From: Aplysia californica
Lineage: Eukaryota > Mollusca > Gastropoda > Aplysiida > Aplysiidae
DNA: 64,000 nucleotides
Reading direction: 5' to 3'
Assembly: GCF_000002075.1 (NCBI RefSeq)
Contig: NW_004797359.1
Coordinates: 1,560,618-1,624,617 of the forward strand
The notes below the pieces were generated by a model. It was not told the origin of the DNA, ran no database searches, and worked only from the letters and a program-made list of their open reading frames with translations. Below, in pieces: positions 23,250-36,290 of the stretch (within the stretch, counting starts at the first letter, position 1; the number at the start of each line of letters is the position of its first letter). Made by a program: the position numbers and the translations under genes.

Positions 23250-26200
23250 TCAGCGAGGTGATGCTTGAATCATTAAGCCGTTCTCAGGCTTCATTGTGAT
23301 AAGAGGAACCTGGCGCACCTCATGAGACGGATCCAAACTCAGTCTGAATCTAAGGAAAATTTGGGGGCAAATATTAGTAGTAGGTCAGGAGAAAAACATT
23401 AAAAGAGAAGCAAACGAGACATGTGTAATCAAGCAAAACTTTGACTATCAATTAATTCCAAAGGTAATAGAATGGGCCTTCACACTTTTCATAAGGTTAA
23501 TCTTTCAATAATTTCAATTACCTGTTTTTGTCATCTCTGTCAACAAAGTGAAAAAAGATACCAGCTCAGTTGTTTAAAAGTGCAGACGGCATGACCTATA
23601 ACAATCATTTTTGGCTACAAAGAAATATCCCCAGCAAGTCATTCAGCTTCATCAAGTATCTAGTGACATTTGAAATACAAGGTCACAGAACTTACCGTTT
23701 GATTGTTTTTGCCACAGTCACTTTCATCTCATTCAAGGCAAAGTTTTGGCCAATGCAGTTTCTAGGATAGACGAAAGATTAATATAAAAATGAGTAAGCT
23801 TGAGTTCGAGAAGAGTACAGTGGAGTCAGCATAAATCAAAGTCTGTGGAATTGCTGGATTTTCTTCAGTTTAGCTGTCCCCGTCGTTTTATGCAAGAAAA
23901 ATTCTGAAATTATGCAAAGTGAGCCCAAAAATATGAAATTATGCTATTCTGTTAATTTTAACAGAGAAAGATAAAGGAAAATAATCAGAAATTAAGCAAA
24001 AAATGATCAAATTTTGCTAAATTAGGCGGGCTGCATAAAACCACGGGGACAGGTTTAGCCAAGTTTTGGGTTCAGAGTCAGAGAAGTTGCTAAAATGCTG
24101 TCAAACTCAGGTATAACAGGACAGAAGGGACCGGCAGATTTTCCCTGTTATAAGCGAGTCCTGTTATAACCGTAATCAAGGGAAACTACCAGTATCATTG
24201 CACCTTCAGCTTACTATATTCGATTACCACAGATCCTTTTCCAGTGGGCTGTTTTGCTGATACTGAGACAGAATCGATCAGTGATCCCAACACTACTGGG
24301 GTATGCGTTTGAAAGTTTGTGTTTAAGAAAGCGATCATACAAACAGGTGAAATGTCTTGGTTGAGACAAATTTTAATAATTTGACGGATCGAAAGCAAGT
24401 TCATGCGCTGCAAGACCACTGTTATATATATCAGAGTCTGCGCAAATTGAAGCCTTTTATAGCCAGGTTCATATTACTTACACCTATATAGAGAAAAAAA
24501 AATGGAAATTTGATTTATCACTGTTATCCAAGTTCTTGTAATAACAGAGGCTGTTATAAATGGACTGGACTGCAGAAGTCATTTTCTTTTGATATACCTC
24601 TGTTATTGGATCAACCATGTTTGGTTTTAGCGGACTCTGGTGTATTTTAATACATCCAGCACGATAACAAAAAAGCTGACGATGTAAAAGCTAAAATGTC
24701 TGCACTGTAATTCCCACAATAAATTATAAACCAAATCTGTTTAGGGAATGCCTGAAAATGTGTATGCACCTTCAGACTTAAGATGAACAAAAATAAGACA
24801 CTGAAAGACATGAACATGAACAGGAGAAAAAAAAATCGAAGCTGAAAACATTTGAAGATACGGTATCAAGGACCATTTTACAAACATTGGGATGTCACCT
24901 GACAGATTTAAGCAAAAAATACCATAAGTAATTTACAAAAGAGAGAGGACATATCAAAGGGAAAAAATGTTCAGTTTCCAAAATTTTTAAAAATCATCTG
25001 TGGTTTTTCGTTAAAACGGCAGCCCTTATTTTATAAGGCTTGTAACTATTTTACACTCCCATCAATACAATTAAGATCATTTAGAAGACAGGATTCACTG
25101 ACCTTTTCTGATAGAGTCTACCGGGACAGAATGGGCTATACTTCACAAAAAAGAAAGGGCTAGTCCTATGGAACAGACTCAGAAGGAGTAACTTTTAAGA
25201 ATAACTTCCCCATTTTGGAATTGAAGTTATATCTTATGGGTGCAACAGCAAAAAGTGTGACGAAAACACTGTGGGCATCAAATACGGTCTACCTAAAATC
25301 TGCCGACAACAGTTGTTAGATGTACCTGGCGCCTGCGGAGAACGGAAGGAACTGGAAGGGATCCATTAGGCACTGCTTGTCGGGGTGAAATCTGTTGGGG
25401 TCAAAGGTCAGAGGCTCCTCCCAGACATGAGGGTTGTGGTGCAACATCCACAGCTGGATGGCAACCATTGACCCTGAGGGAAGAAAAGAATTACCCTACT
25501 TATCTCAATACAACTTATGTTTGGGTCTCAGTAATATTCATGAGAAGCACATTGACACAACAAGGGAGAGGGAAAGACATGTGGTGAGGAGGGACGGAGA
25601 AAAGGGGAGAGAAAAAGGCAGATATATAGAAAGTAAGAGAGTGGGAGAAGGAGGAAAAAGGAAAGAGAAAAACTATCAAAAAAAGAGGGAGGGAAAAATA
25701 AAGAGACTTAATGTAAACATGAATTTCAAACTACATTGCATATGTATTTGCAGTTATAAGTATAGGTCTAGTAAGAGTTGTACCTTAAGTTGTTTTTCGG
25801 CTATGGCTAGAAACATTTTCTGTTTCTCACAGAATCTATATTTCACTGCCTAAAAGTTGCGAGGCATTCCCGCAGAGATAAGAAAAGTAATGTCTCTACC
25901 ATCTGGGAAAATAATGATGTTTTTATTTTGCCTTCATCTTTTAAAAAAATAGTACAGAGATAAGATAAGTGATATCCTTACCCTTTGGGATTCGATGACC
26001 GTGAATGACGAGCTGCTCCTCCAGTGTACGTATTATGCTAGGCACGGTGGAGTACATCCTCATCGCTTCTTTGATACACATGGTGGTAAACTCCAGACTA
26101 GCCAAGTCTGTCCTGTGGAAGGATTAAATGGTCGCTTTTAAGCACTAGGGGTTATCAAGAAATATACTGTTTTCAGAAAATCGAAGGTAAATTTCTGCCC

Positions 26201-29200
26201 TTTGTTCAGTTTCTTTAAAAGACTGGGAGAGTTTTCTCTATAACCCAACAAAGATAGACACCAATGAAACCAAATTTCTTCTATAGGTAGGGCAATGCCC
26301 ACTTTAGGGGTAGGTCAAGATTTCTGAAAACCTCTGAAATCTGGAGTTAGCCCGCATGTCCATAAAAGCGACCAAATGCTTTCACATGTTCTTTCTTCTT
26401 TTGTTTTTAATCTCAATTGCAAACCTCTTGAAGACCAATATATAGGCCTATCATTTTCATACATTGGGTCATCCTGCTGAGCTCCTCTGCTGATCTGCAC
26501 AGCTTCTTTTGTAGTGTTTGTGGAGTTGGCCACACTTCATGTCTTGTCTGATATTTTCTCACAGTTTTTGTATTCCTTTTATTGTCTAAGTGCACATGCT
26601 CAAAGATCTAATAGAATTTTCCTTCACAGTTTAAATTCAAAATATTACACATAGTGAAAAGTTCCCACATTATTTTGTCCAGTAAACTGACATAAAACTA
26701 TTAAGCACACTGTGTCACAGTCTGGTCAATAAATGAGTTTACTTGTGGATTATAAAAACTGACCACAAATTTTCTAGAAAGAATTTTACGTTTTTTGTGA
26801 CACCAACGGGTTATACAAGTGTTTAAGATTACAATTTTAACTAAAGAGTTACACATAAAGAAAAAAAAGGAGGAAAGATCAGATAAGAATGTAAGATGTT
26901 AGAGTTTGAAAGAAAAAAAGGAACAAACCACACCAGTGCACCTGCAAACCACCCATCCACTCCTCTATGAAAGCTCCCCACACTACAACTTCCACAACTG
27001 ACAAAAACTAAGTACACACTAGCACACACATAACATTAACAAAATTGTCAAGATGTGAAAATCTTTTCATTATGTTCAAATTTTGTTAAAATATGTGCTT
27101 TTATGCAACGAATATAATATATATTTCACTGAAAGCAAAGCAAATAAATCAGTTTTCAGATAATACCAATCACTTCAAATGCACAAAAATTGACGAGCGC
27201 CTGATTCCACTGCGTCGTGACACATGTGTTTTGCCACTTCATGTGCATGTTCGCTAAGTGTGTGTGCTAGATTGTACAACACATCAATGTAACCAACCAC
27301 TGGACAGTGTCCCGGTCACCCATGACGTCCTTGACCTCCTGGTAGACTTTTTCCTGGTACTCGGGGTGTCCAGTGAGGCTGTAGAGTGTCCAGGAGATGC
27401 CACTGGCCGTTGTGTCATGACCTGGAAAACATCAGAAGGTAAAGTCAATCTCTGGGGGCTCTCGTGGCCTAGAGGTTAAGGTGTTCGCCTCTCATTCAAA
27501 GATTCTGGGTTCGAATCTGGGTAGCAACCAAAAAATTTTCTCCTCTAAAAATTGTCTCCTTTCACCTTCTTTCCCTCTCTCTTGCAATGTTATGTCGTCT
27601 GCTTTCGTCTCCACTTTCTCCCCCCCCCCCCCCACCCTCTTTGCCCCCTCCAATGGGCTCCTGACTCTTTCTCAAGCCTTTCTACTGTTACTCCTTGGCT
27701 CCTACTTACTGCTGATCTTCTGGTAGGTAGGAAAGATCAACACCTAGCCTTCTCAGACAAGGGCGACAAATCTCAGAGGTCCCTTGTGCAAATTGCGCAC
27801 GTTAAAGATCCCTTGGGGGTATAAAATTGATAAGAGTAGGCTTTGGCCGCCACCTGGGAAAAATTCAAAATTTCCTACCAATTGAAAAATGTTTGGTGTG
27901 TCCGCGCCCTCATATGACCTTATGCAGTTGCGAGCGCCGTAAAACACTAACCAAAAAAAATAAAAATGACAAGCCATTCTCAGCGGCTCGCGGTCGGAAC
28001 CGCTGTGCTGGTGAGCCACTGACAGAGGCTTGGGCACATTCCTTTACAATGACTTCCACGTCAAATTGCTTTTCAGCAAATACCTAAAACAGGTCTCTTT
28101 TATGGGAGTTCATTCATTAGATGACGATCTGTCAAAATAAGTTCACTTGTTTTGATTAAATAACCAATTTAGTGACATATATAATAAGTCACTTTTAAAT
28201 TTCATACTAAAAGAAGGCCTTGGCATAGTGGGTTTACCTGCTTCGGAGATAAAGAGTAAGGGACTTAAGGAGGGCATAACTGATACCCACGGTGTTAAAG
28301 AACACAAGCTCTGGCACTTAATAAAAAACAGTAGAATATACACAGTACATTGCATTCTGACTTTGCTTCTGAGGGTTTTAGTATAAGTAAGTGTTTTATT
28401 GAACTTGCAACACAAATCGTATATAAATGCTGGAGATTATAGGGGTTACTAGACACTAACATACACAGAAAAGACGGAGGACAGAAAAGGATGATAGATA
28501 TGTGATAGAAAAAAGGAGCAAACGACCATATCAGAGTATCCGTAAACCACTCACTGACTCTAGGGGGTCGTAAAATCAAACCATGAAAAAAAAACTCTCA
28601 CAAAACCCTCGCTAATCAAAGTTTCTGAGAATAATGACAGGTAGGAATTCTCTTAGTGACAAAGTAAAGTTGACATAAACAAAAAAATCAACATTTTCAC
28701 TCACTGTTTATTCTACAGTGGAACTCTGATTCATCGAGCTCGCATTCAACGAGATGAGATAGAGTCCCCGTTTTTTGTCTTCTTTAAAATCAATAAAAAT
28801 AACCCGGATTCAACGAGCACTTAAATCAGCAAGCTCGGATTCAACGAGGTCGCTTCCAGGGTGTACAGTCCCCGCAGACGTGGCTTCGCTCATTTTTCTC
28901 CCACAACCAACTTTATCTATTCCTGGAAACCATACATTGCACCTGCATCGTGAACCATTATTCACTTAAACGATTGATGCAACCAATCAGCGGCCTTTTT
29001 TCGTACCAACACATGTATCGTTGGCCCGTACACATGTCTACTCTGACGTGTGTCGGGATCGGAAGGGCGGCCTGTACACGTGTGGATGTGTGTGCGTGTC
29101 GGGGAAGGGGGGGGGGGTGACACTAGCAGTCCGGGCGTTGAACCTCGAAGTTACAAACGCGTCACGGTCTTTCCCCCCCCCCCCCCCCCGGCAACTGATC

Positions 29201-31645
29201 ATTATTACGATGATAAGATAGTCTTCACGTAAATCTTCATAATGAATTGTGCACTTGTCTGTGGAATCAAAAGATTCCGTATGCTAGGCTAGGCTCTACA
29301 CAGCAACACAACCTTTTGGTGAATGATCGAGGAGACTCAGGCGCATGCATTTGAACGAACCTGTCTTTGTTTTTTTTACACAACTCATAATATGCAGGCA
29401 TTTCAGGCAATACTTGTGACTTCTCTTTATACATTACTCGCTCAGTGCTAGTAATTATCTACAAAAAACTTGTGTTTGCTATAACGAACACTCGGATTCA
29501 ACAACATTTTAGGTCAGGCCCGGCCCGGCGACCTCATTGAATCCGAGTTCCACTGTATAAACTTTTTTCCATTGGAGTTTTCTAAAGGCAGATAGCCAGA
29601 GACTGTAAAAAAACCCATTACTTTGAATTACTACCTGCAAAGAGGAATGTATCAACCTCATTTCGAATTTCTACCGGCGACAGCGCATCTTTGTCATCAG
29701 TTCTGGTTAACAGCAAGATGTCGAGGAAATCTTTTGTCTTCTTGGACACTATCTTCTGCAGCTCAGTCTCATCAGCATTTTCCTATAGTGAAAAATCTTG
29801 AAAACAAAAGATAGCCATACCGTGTTCTTGTGATAATTAACAATCATGATTATAATACCACCACCACCACTACTAAATTTCACTTGTAAAGCTCATTTTC
29901 AGTACGGAAGCGCTCAACGTGCTTTACAATAATACAAAGGACACAACACCATATGGATCTAACATATTTTACACAGGAAAGGAAGGTATTACATATAGAA
30001 TAGAAAAGCATTACACTAACCAAGAAAGCACTGGAATTATTACACATAAAAGAGGAAAGCATTTACATACAGAATAAAAATATTACACTTACAAAAGGTA
30101 AGTAATGCATACACTTATTAAGGTAAAAATTTTACAGACCAGAGATGAGAAATATACTTACAAAAGGAAGGAATTATACTTGTAGAGAAAAGCATTACAC
30201 ATTACAAGAGGAGAGCACTTTTGTGTGTTTTAGTAGAGGTTCTACAGCACTCACAAATGCATAAGGTCATAAGAGCGCTAAGGGGTGGATGTCAACAGAG
30301 AAGTCCTTACAGGGAATCAGGCTTACTCTGCTCACCTCTCTAGCTTCAACAGCACAAAGTCTGCTTCGACTGTCAAGGCACCCTGAAAATAGCGGGTCAC
30401 AAGAGTGTGACAAACATACAAAAGAAGTAGAGGAAAAACAACGATAGTAAGGATTAGGAAAGAAAAGGCAGAAGTTCCCTGTTGCAGTTCAGGAAAAGTT
30501 ATGAGTATGACATTGATGAATCAGCCCATTTACAATTACAATTCTACTGTGCATAAGAACATGGTTAATGTCCCCCCCTTTGGGAATGTCCTAAAGAAAC
30601 TTCAGTCAGTAGCACCGCCCCAGGGGGTGTGGAGAGCACTTTACTTACAAAAGGATGGTACAATAATGAAAGAAAAACAATTTCACTTACAAGAGAAAAT
30701 TAAATTGGGAGGCATTTTCTTTTCGTTCCCAAGAAAATAATACACTTACCAATGTCTCTATTCTTTTGGCTATAATCTGTTCAGACATCTGATGAGTGAG
30801 CTTGCACAGCTCATAAAACCGTTTGCCTTTAGCACTCCACTTATACAAAGTGTCATTGAAATGAAGAGGACTCCTGCAAGAGAATCAAACCCCGAAAAGA
30901 AAAACGAAACAAAAAAATTATTGATGTTCAAAGTCCCGGCTTCGCAAAAATTATATATTTAAAAAATAATTTATTTTTAAAGAAATAAAATAAGGAGAGA
31001 TAAAGAGTTTCTAAAACATACAAGTACTTTCCTGTACATTACTCTTTCTGTTTCTGTTTGTTTGTTTGTTGTTTTGTATGCATCTTTCAGGCGTAGTTTT
31101 TGAAGGGTCTTCACATGGAGGTGACATGCATGACATTCCTTGATAGAAAAAAGTGGTTGCAAGCACCAGTGTATTTGTAAAACAATATGTGCTGGTACTT
31201 TATTGTCTATTATGTGGTGTAGATGTAACTTTTGAATTATTTTCTGTTTGTAGGGTGCAAAACAACTTCCAACAACTCAATCATTTTTGTAACATAATCG
31301 TTGTAATAATCCCAATTCCTGTTTGGAGATGCAAGAAGAGTGGTACTTATCTTTTCTTTTCTTTTTCTTATCTGATATAGCAATAACACAATATTAACTA
31401 CAACTAGAGAAACAAAAACGACAGCAGCAACAACAGTAAAATCTATAACAAACGATATTGTTGTAGCACAATAATCATGGAAAAGTAAGCTCAACAAAGC
31501 ATGTCTATGTGACATATTATTATTTGCCCTGACTCAGTTTCAACATGGCTACATCAGCATGTTTAAAAAGCTTGGAACAGCGTTAAAAGCTTTAATACAA
31601 TCTATAAGTTCTCACTCACACATAATATACATATTAGCACACTCA

Positions 31646-31690
<45 letters not shown>

Positions 31691-31819
31691 ACAAAAACAA
31701 ACACACATTCATAATCATACACTCAGACACACATACACACACAAATGCACACATACAGGTACCCATAAACATTCACAAACTCACATTAGCACACACATTC
31801 ACACATACAGGTATTCCTC

Positions 31820-31904
<85 letters not shown>

Positions 31905-34900
31905 GATCAAGGAGGACTTACAGAGTCCTTTCTCCCCACAGAGTGACAAGTTCAACAATAGCTGCAGTATATGAGCTGTCGCTGGAGACAGAGAGAACAA
32001 GTGTTAACGATGTAATGAACGAGCCATAGCAAAAATGAGTCGTTAGTTTGTGTGAGTAAAGAGATGCACATCAAAACAATAACGTTCATTTACTGCTGGG
32101 AAAAAAGTAAGAAAGACAGACAGAAACAACAGAGGAGAAATAAATAAATAGCACCTACTAGTGGCACCCTCTAATAACCATTAAATTTTTTAAAATCAGT
32201 TGAAGCTGGAGAGAGAAGGAATGAGTCTAATAACTCTACCAGCTATGATAACTTTATCTTCTCTGATAGCTCTATGTACTCTAATAACTTTACCATCTCC
32301 TTTAAATTTACCTTCTCTGATAACTCTATGTACTCCAACAACTTTACCTTCTCTGAGAACTCTATGTACTCCAACAACTTTACCTTCTCTGATAACTCTA
32401 CGTACTCCAACAACTTTACCTTCTCTGATAACTCTATGTACTCCAACAACTTTACCTTCTCCGATAACTTTAACTTCTCTGATAACTCTGTGTACTCCAA
32501 CAACTTTACCTTCTCCAATAATTTTAACTTCTCTGATAACTCAATGTACTCCAACAACTTTACCTTCTCTGATAACTTGGTGTACTCTGATAACTCTATG
32601 CACCCCTATAACTCTATGGACTCTGATAACTTTACCTTCTCTGACAACTCCGATAACTCTATGTACTCTGATAACTCTAGGTACTCCCATAACTCTATGT
32701 GTTCTGATAACGCTATGTACTCCTCCGATAACTCTATGTACTCTGATAGCTCGACATACTCCGATTACTCTACCTCCTATAATATCTCTGATAACTCTAC
32801 CAACTGTGATAACTCTACCTTTTCTGATAACTCTACCTCCTCCAATATCTCTATGTACTCCGATAACTCTATATAATGTACTCTTCCAATAACTCTATGT
32901 ACTCCGATAACTCAATATACTCCGATGACTCTACCTCCTCCAATATCTCTATATACTCCGATAACTCTACCTCCTCCGATATCTCTATATACTCCGATAA
33001 CTCTACCAACTGTGATAACTCTACCTCCTCCAAAACCTCTATATACTCCGATAACTCTACCTCTTCCGATATCTCTATATACTCCGATAACTCTACCAAC
33101 TGTGATTTATATTCTTTGTACTCTGATAACTCGATTAGTCCGATAACTCTATGTACTCTGATAAAGTCTTAGTTGTTTTTATGTCCCCATCTATACAATT
33201 AAGATCATTTGGGAGGCCAGCCTCTGACCCTTCCTGTCATGTCAAAGCCAATGCGGGTAGAGAGGGATACATTATCCCAACAAAAACTTTAGTTTTAGTA
33301 GGAGTTTTACAGCACTTGCAACACAATAAGTTCATATAAGTACCGAAGATTAAAAGTGTTACAAGAGAGTAACAAGCACAAAAAAGAAGGAGGGGAGATA
33401 AAGACGATAGATGTTTGATAGGAAAGAAGAAGAAAACCACACCAGAGCACCCGCCAACCACCTATCCAGCAGAAAGACAGAGATACTATTAGATCTAGAT
33501 AAAAATTTATTCTCCCTCGGGAATCAAGCTAAAGTTTCCTGTGTACAACAGCGAGGCACCTAACCGCTACACTATAGACACCAGTCTGGCTGTCTGTCAA
33601 CATACACAGCTACTTGTCTTTCAGTCTGTCAACGTACACACCTGCCAGTCTGTCAACATACACACCTGCCAGTCAGGCAACATACACACCTGCTAGTATA
33701 ACAGTCTGTCAACACACACACATATTTGTCTTTCAGTCTGTCAACATACACACTTGCTAGTCTGACAGTCTGTCAACATACACACCTGCCAGTCAGGCAG
33801 TCTGTCAACATACACACCTGCTAGTCTGACAGTCTGTCAACATACACACCTGCTAGTCTGACAGTCTGTCAACATACACAACTGCTAGTCTGACAGTCTG
33901 TCAACATACACACCTGCCAGTCAGGCAGTCTGTCAACATACACACCTGCTAGTCTGACAGTCTGTCAACATACACACCTGCTAGTCTGACAGTCTGTCAA
34001 CATACACAACTGCTAGTCTGACAGTCTGTCAACATACACACCTGCTAGTCTGACAGTCTGTCAACATACACACCTACCAGTCAGGCAGTCTGTCAACATA
34101 CACAACTGCTAGTCTGGCAGTCTGTCAACATACACATCTACCAGTCAGGCAGTCTGTCAACATACACATCAGCTAGTCTGACAGTCTGTCAACATACATA
34201 CCAGCTATTCCGGCAGTCTGTCAACATACACACCTGCTAGTCTGACAGTCTGTCAACATACACATCTGCTAGTCTGACAGTCTGTCAACATACACACCTA
34301 TCAGTCAGGCAGTCTGTCAACATACACATCAGCTAGTCTGACAGTCTGTTAACATACATACCAGCTACTCCGGCAGTCTGTCAACATACACACCTGCTAG
34401 TCTGACAGTCTGTCAACATACACAACTGCTAGTCTGGCAGTCTGTCAACATACACATCTACTTGTCTTTCAGTCTGTCAACATACACACCTGCCAGTCTG
34501 ACAGTCCACTAGTCTGACAGTCGGTCAACATACACACCTGCTGGTCTGGCAGTCAGACTGGTAAGAGAAAGCACACTGTAGAATCACGTCCAGCGCAAGT
34601 TTGTCAATCAGATCAAACAGTTCAAAAGCTTCTTCCTTGACTGAAAACGCTTCCATTTTCGTCTGGAGAAAAAAAGGTTTCTATTACCAATTGAAGTACA
34701 TCTTGTAGCCCACATGATGTCACAGCACAGTTTAAATCTAATAAAACTGACTTGATGGATAAGTCATTGATTCTTTTACTCGTTACAATTAAATATTACT
34801 AAAAATTTATGTCAACGACAACAGTCTACTTAAATTATGCAGCCTGACACACTGATAATCCAGGGAGTTGGGAGCCAATTGCTTATTCAAAACTTTAGAA

Positions 34901-36247
34901 CAAATAAACTCACACTCTAGTATGTAAGCTTGATTTATCTTACAGCAATAAACAAAGAAGTTAAATAAAATTGTATTTCACATTCAAGTCTAGCAATTAA
35001 ATCCGAAGATGCAAAAGAAAAAAAAATTGGGGTCAAACTTGTCATACCAGTATTCTAATGAATCATAAGATTCATTCAAATGTGCTGGAGACTAAGCAAA
35101 AATTTCAGAGATCATATTTACTCCCACCTTGCACCTCACTTTAAGTTTACGATACTTTTCACACATGATAGCAAACTATATGCTATAGTTGGGACACAAG
35201 GAACGCCCAGTGGTGTTCTTTCGCACTACCTTTTATTAGGCGTGTTCTATGATGTACTATCACACGTCTCACATAACCTGAGACTGTAAACAGTAGTGCA
35301 GTGGTTACGCGCTTCACCATCTCACGAAGATGGCCTAAGTTCAATTCCATTTGGAGAGAATTTCAATTGAATTGAGTATTTTGATCTTTCCGTTGGGCAG
35401 GGTGTTGTATCCCTCTTAGCCTGGGTTGGCCCTGAAAAGCAGCACCAGAGCCCACAAACTGAATAATCTAAATTATGTTGATGGGTTGGATACAGCTACA
35501 ACAGTGAATACAACACCCAAATCACAAAAGAACATTTTTTCAAATGTAAAAACCTTTTCAATGGACATGATCATTAACACCATACCTTTACCAAGAATAT
35601 ACTTTCAGCATTAAAGATTTAAATTTAAATACTACAAGCTAAAACTGCATAAAACACAATAATCTTTCAAAAGTGTGTTCATGGGATTTTAGCACTTACA
35701 AGCATTGTGTTGGCACATGAATTGTACACAGCCATATATGGTTTGAGAATGTCGAAATGAAAAGCTGGAGTGAGGAGTCGTCTGCTCTTCGCCCATTTGC
35801 TGCCGTTTGAAAGTATGAGTCCTTCCCCGAGCCAAGGCAGACCCATATCATAGAAAGACACCAGAAACGATGACCTTGGTTTTGGGGCTAGAGGAAACAA
35901 AGCAGGACATACAGTCACGAATTGTTGAAGGTGGCCACCCATTGTCACAGAGAAAGGTGACTGTGTTAGACATGTAAAAACCTTAGACAGGGTAATGATA
36001 ATACCCCCGGTACACAAAAAATAAATCAAAAAGTGAAGCGGGAAGAAGTTGTCTGTACAGGTGATTGTCTTGGACAGGTGACTGTAAGACCGAGTTCGAT
36101 TGTACTAGTTAATAAAGCAATAGGGGTCTTTCTGAGGGAGTTTTATCCTTTGCATACAAAAGAAACAGTGATAGTTTTTGTGCTTTTATCTAGACATTGG
36201 ATTGATATAAAAATTCTTTATTAAGTTATGACCACAACACTTTAAAG

Positions 36248-36290
<43 letters not shown>

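Noticed and set aside
32200-33172. Long open frames (230, 200, 104, 98 residues) that look like repeat proteins
   Set aside because: They arise from an 18-bp tandem repeat inside P450 intron 4, are open in several frames and both strands, and lack any start or splice context.
33592-34560. Regular ~32-bp repeats resembling a CRISPR array
   Set aside because: Units are contiguous with no unique spacers, the genome is eukaryotic, and the array overlaps an exon boundary.
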